From Myxococcales bacterium (GTDB lineage: Bacteria > Myxococcota_A > Polyangia > Nannocystales > Nannocystaceae), in the NCBI GenBank assembly GCA_014240065.1, contig JAAZXR010000010.1, positions 1 through 64,000 of the forward strand: a DNA stretch of 64,000 bases, in the 5' to 3' direction. How positions within the stretch are numbered: position 1 is the first letter of the stretch; each line of letters begins with the position of its first letter. The notes under the pieces are model-generated. The model made no database searches. It was not told the origin of the DNA and worked only from the letters and a program-made list of their open reading frames with translations. Position numbers and translations under genes: made by a program. This document shows positions 63,147 through 64,000 of the stretch, one piece after another.

Positions 63147-64000
63147 CTAGCGCGGCTCACCATCGAACCTGGTGGACGGCGAAGCATCCACCGCAGGATC
63201 GACGGGCGCCTCCTCCTCCGCCGAGGGGGACAGTGGGAGCGCCGCGCCGACGCGTTCCCCTCGAAATTCCGCGTAGGCCGCGAGCAGCGCCCTGGTGAAC
63301 AATTCCCCGAGGACCTGGTGTCCGTGGTGGGTCAGGTGCGCCAAGTCTCCGCTCCCAAGGCGCGGAGAGGACCGGTTCCACCGCCCCATCGATCCCTCCC
63401 CCCCCATGGCCGCGTAGGCGTCGAAGAACGCGCAACCCGCCGTGAGCGCCTCGCTCCGCTGCAGCTCGACCATGGACGCGACCTGCGGACGGCTGACGAT
63501 CCGCGCCCCCTTTCGCTCCCCGTGATCGATGATCGAGATGACGAGGCAGGACTTGACAGGGTCCGCGCTGCGCACCATCTCGAGCGTCGCGCGCAAGGTC
63601 CCTCGATAGCGATCCGCGTTGAAACCGTTGAGATCGTTGCCGCCAAACATCAGCACCGAGAGCTCCGTGCCGCGCATGCGGAACTGGCGTCGGAAATGCT
63701 CGACGTCGAAATATTTGGGCGAGAACCGGCTGGTGAACGCGCCGATCAACGCGACGCCATCCCAGACGATCCCCGGACGCTCGTGTTCGAGGACGACGCC
63801 AAAGGCGCGCGCGGACCCGCCTCCGACCGCCCGCACCCCGTATTCGTGCGGACCCGCGGGCACCGTGTAGACCTCTCGAGCCTCTCCGTCCGTCTCCGCG
63901 CGGGTGGAGATCACGCCCAACACCTCACGATCCATCTTCACCCGCAAGTCTCCGCCCTTGGGAGCCGTCGCGTACCACACCTCGAACCGATCCTCGCCGC
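63147..64000 (-). CDS. SGNH-hydrolase-like protein, N-terminus beyond window edge
   Basis: The minus-strand frame is open to base 64000 (GEDRFEVWYATAPKGG at the edge), so the start, and block I with its Ser, lie outside. The 284 visible residues have the beta insert (LRVKMDREVLGVISTR, GPHEYGVRAVGGG), a block II-like VALIGAFTS, block III LMFGGNDLNGF (Asn) and block V GDLAHLTHHGHQVLG (Asp-x-x-His). The C-terminus is a Pro/Ala/Ser-rich tail. Same plan as the SGNH protein at 59715, facing it. Confidence 0.72.
   Translation of the reverse strand, partial: GEDRFEVWYATAPKGGDLRVKMDREVLGVISTRAETDGEAREVYTVPAGPHEYGVRAVGGGSARAFGVVLEHERPGIVWDGVALIGAFTSRFSPKYFDVEHFRRQFRMRGTELSVLMFGGNDLNGFNADRYRGTLRATLEMVRSADPVKSCLVISIIDHGERKGARIVSRPQVASMVELQRSEALTAGCAFFDAYAAMGGEGSMGRWNRSSPRLGSGDLAHLTHHGHQVLGELFTRALLAAYAEFRGERVGAALPLSPSAEEEAPVDPAVDASPSTRFDGEPR

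Overview
The window (about 65-70% G+C by eye, many GTG/TTG starts, tightly packed genes with ATGA overlaps) looks like chromosome of a myxobacterium. The Nannocystis/Plesiocystis/Enhygromyxa side of Myxococcota fits best. The reasons are a surface lipoprotein with a long (Gly-Asp)n linker, a DUF4215-type Cys-rich secreted protein, a Ser/Thr kinase fused to TPRs, PEGA proteins, several lipoproteins of unknown function, orphan CheX/CheY proteins and an FGE-like lipoprotein. This assignment is inferred from recalled family traits, not from a search. I see no rRNA, tRNA, CRISPR array, transposase or prophage.

Layout. 1-5.4 kb: end of a secreted Cys-rich/P-domain protein, NUDIX hydrolase, a DksA-like regulator that has lost its zinc cysteines, a CheY-CheX pair divergent from a second CheX, and an alpha/beta hydrolase. 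5.4-12.9 kb: FabV enoyl reductase, YciO/Sua5-like protein, Xaa-Pro aminopeptidase, a lipoprotein, a methyltransferase with an acidic tail and an ApbE lipoprotein. 13-17.6 kb: Ser/Thr kinase-TPR protein, PEGA protein and a lipoprotein. 17.6-25.4 kb: housekeeping block secA-ruvX-mltG, LD-carboxypeptidase and a fused ABC exporter.

25.5-33.2 kb: the most striking unit, a self-contained Ton cluster on the minus strand (tonB, exbB, exbD, exbD, an outer-membrane receptor with a very acidic N-terminal arm, then a beta-helix lipoprotein with a (GD)n linker). It has a hairpin just before tonB, four hairpins in the receptor-lipoprotein spacer and a terminator after the lipoprotein. 33.4-47.3 kb: HAD hydrolase, two outer-membrane-like proteins, a PAS/degenerate-GGDEF protein, SLC13 symporter, RecQ, several lipoproteins, an M49-like metallopeptidase and a YkgJ cysteine-cluster protein.

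47.4-54.2 kb: a stand-alone M41-like protease domain, a translationally coupled operon (DUF3311 protein, sodium:solute symporter, FGE-like lipoprotein), tryptophan 2,3-dioxygenase and two uncharacterised proteins. 54.2-59.5 kb: an Mla/MCE lipid-transport operon with two permeases, followed by an orphan type III secretion/flagellar export gate protein (SctV/FlhA family) with no other secretion genes nearby. 59.7-64 kb: two SGNH-hydrolase paralogues facing each other across a glyoxalase II-like hydrolase and a membrane protein; the second runs off the window.

Most functional statements rest on motif recognition by eye. Start codons were chosen from signal peptides, overlaps and neighbouring genes, and several remain uncertain.
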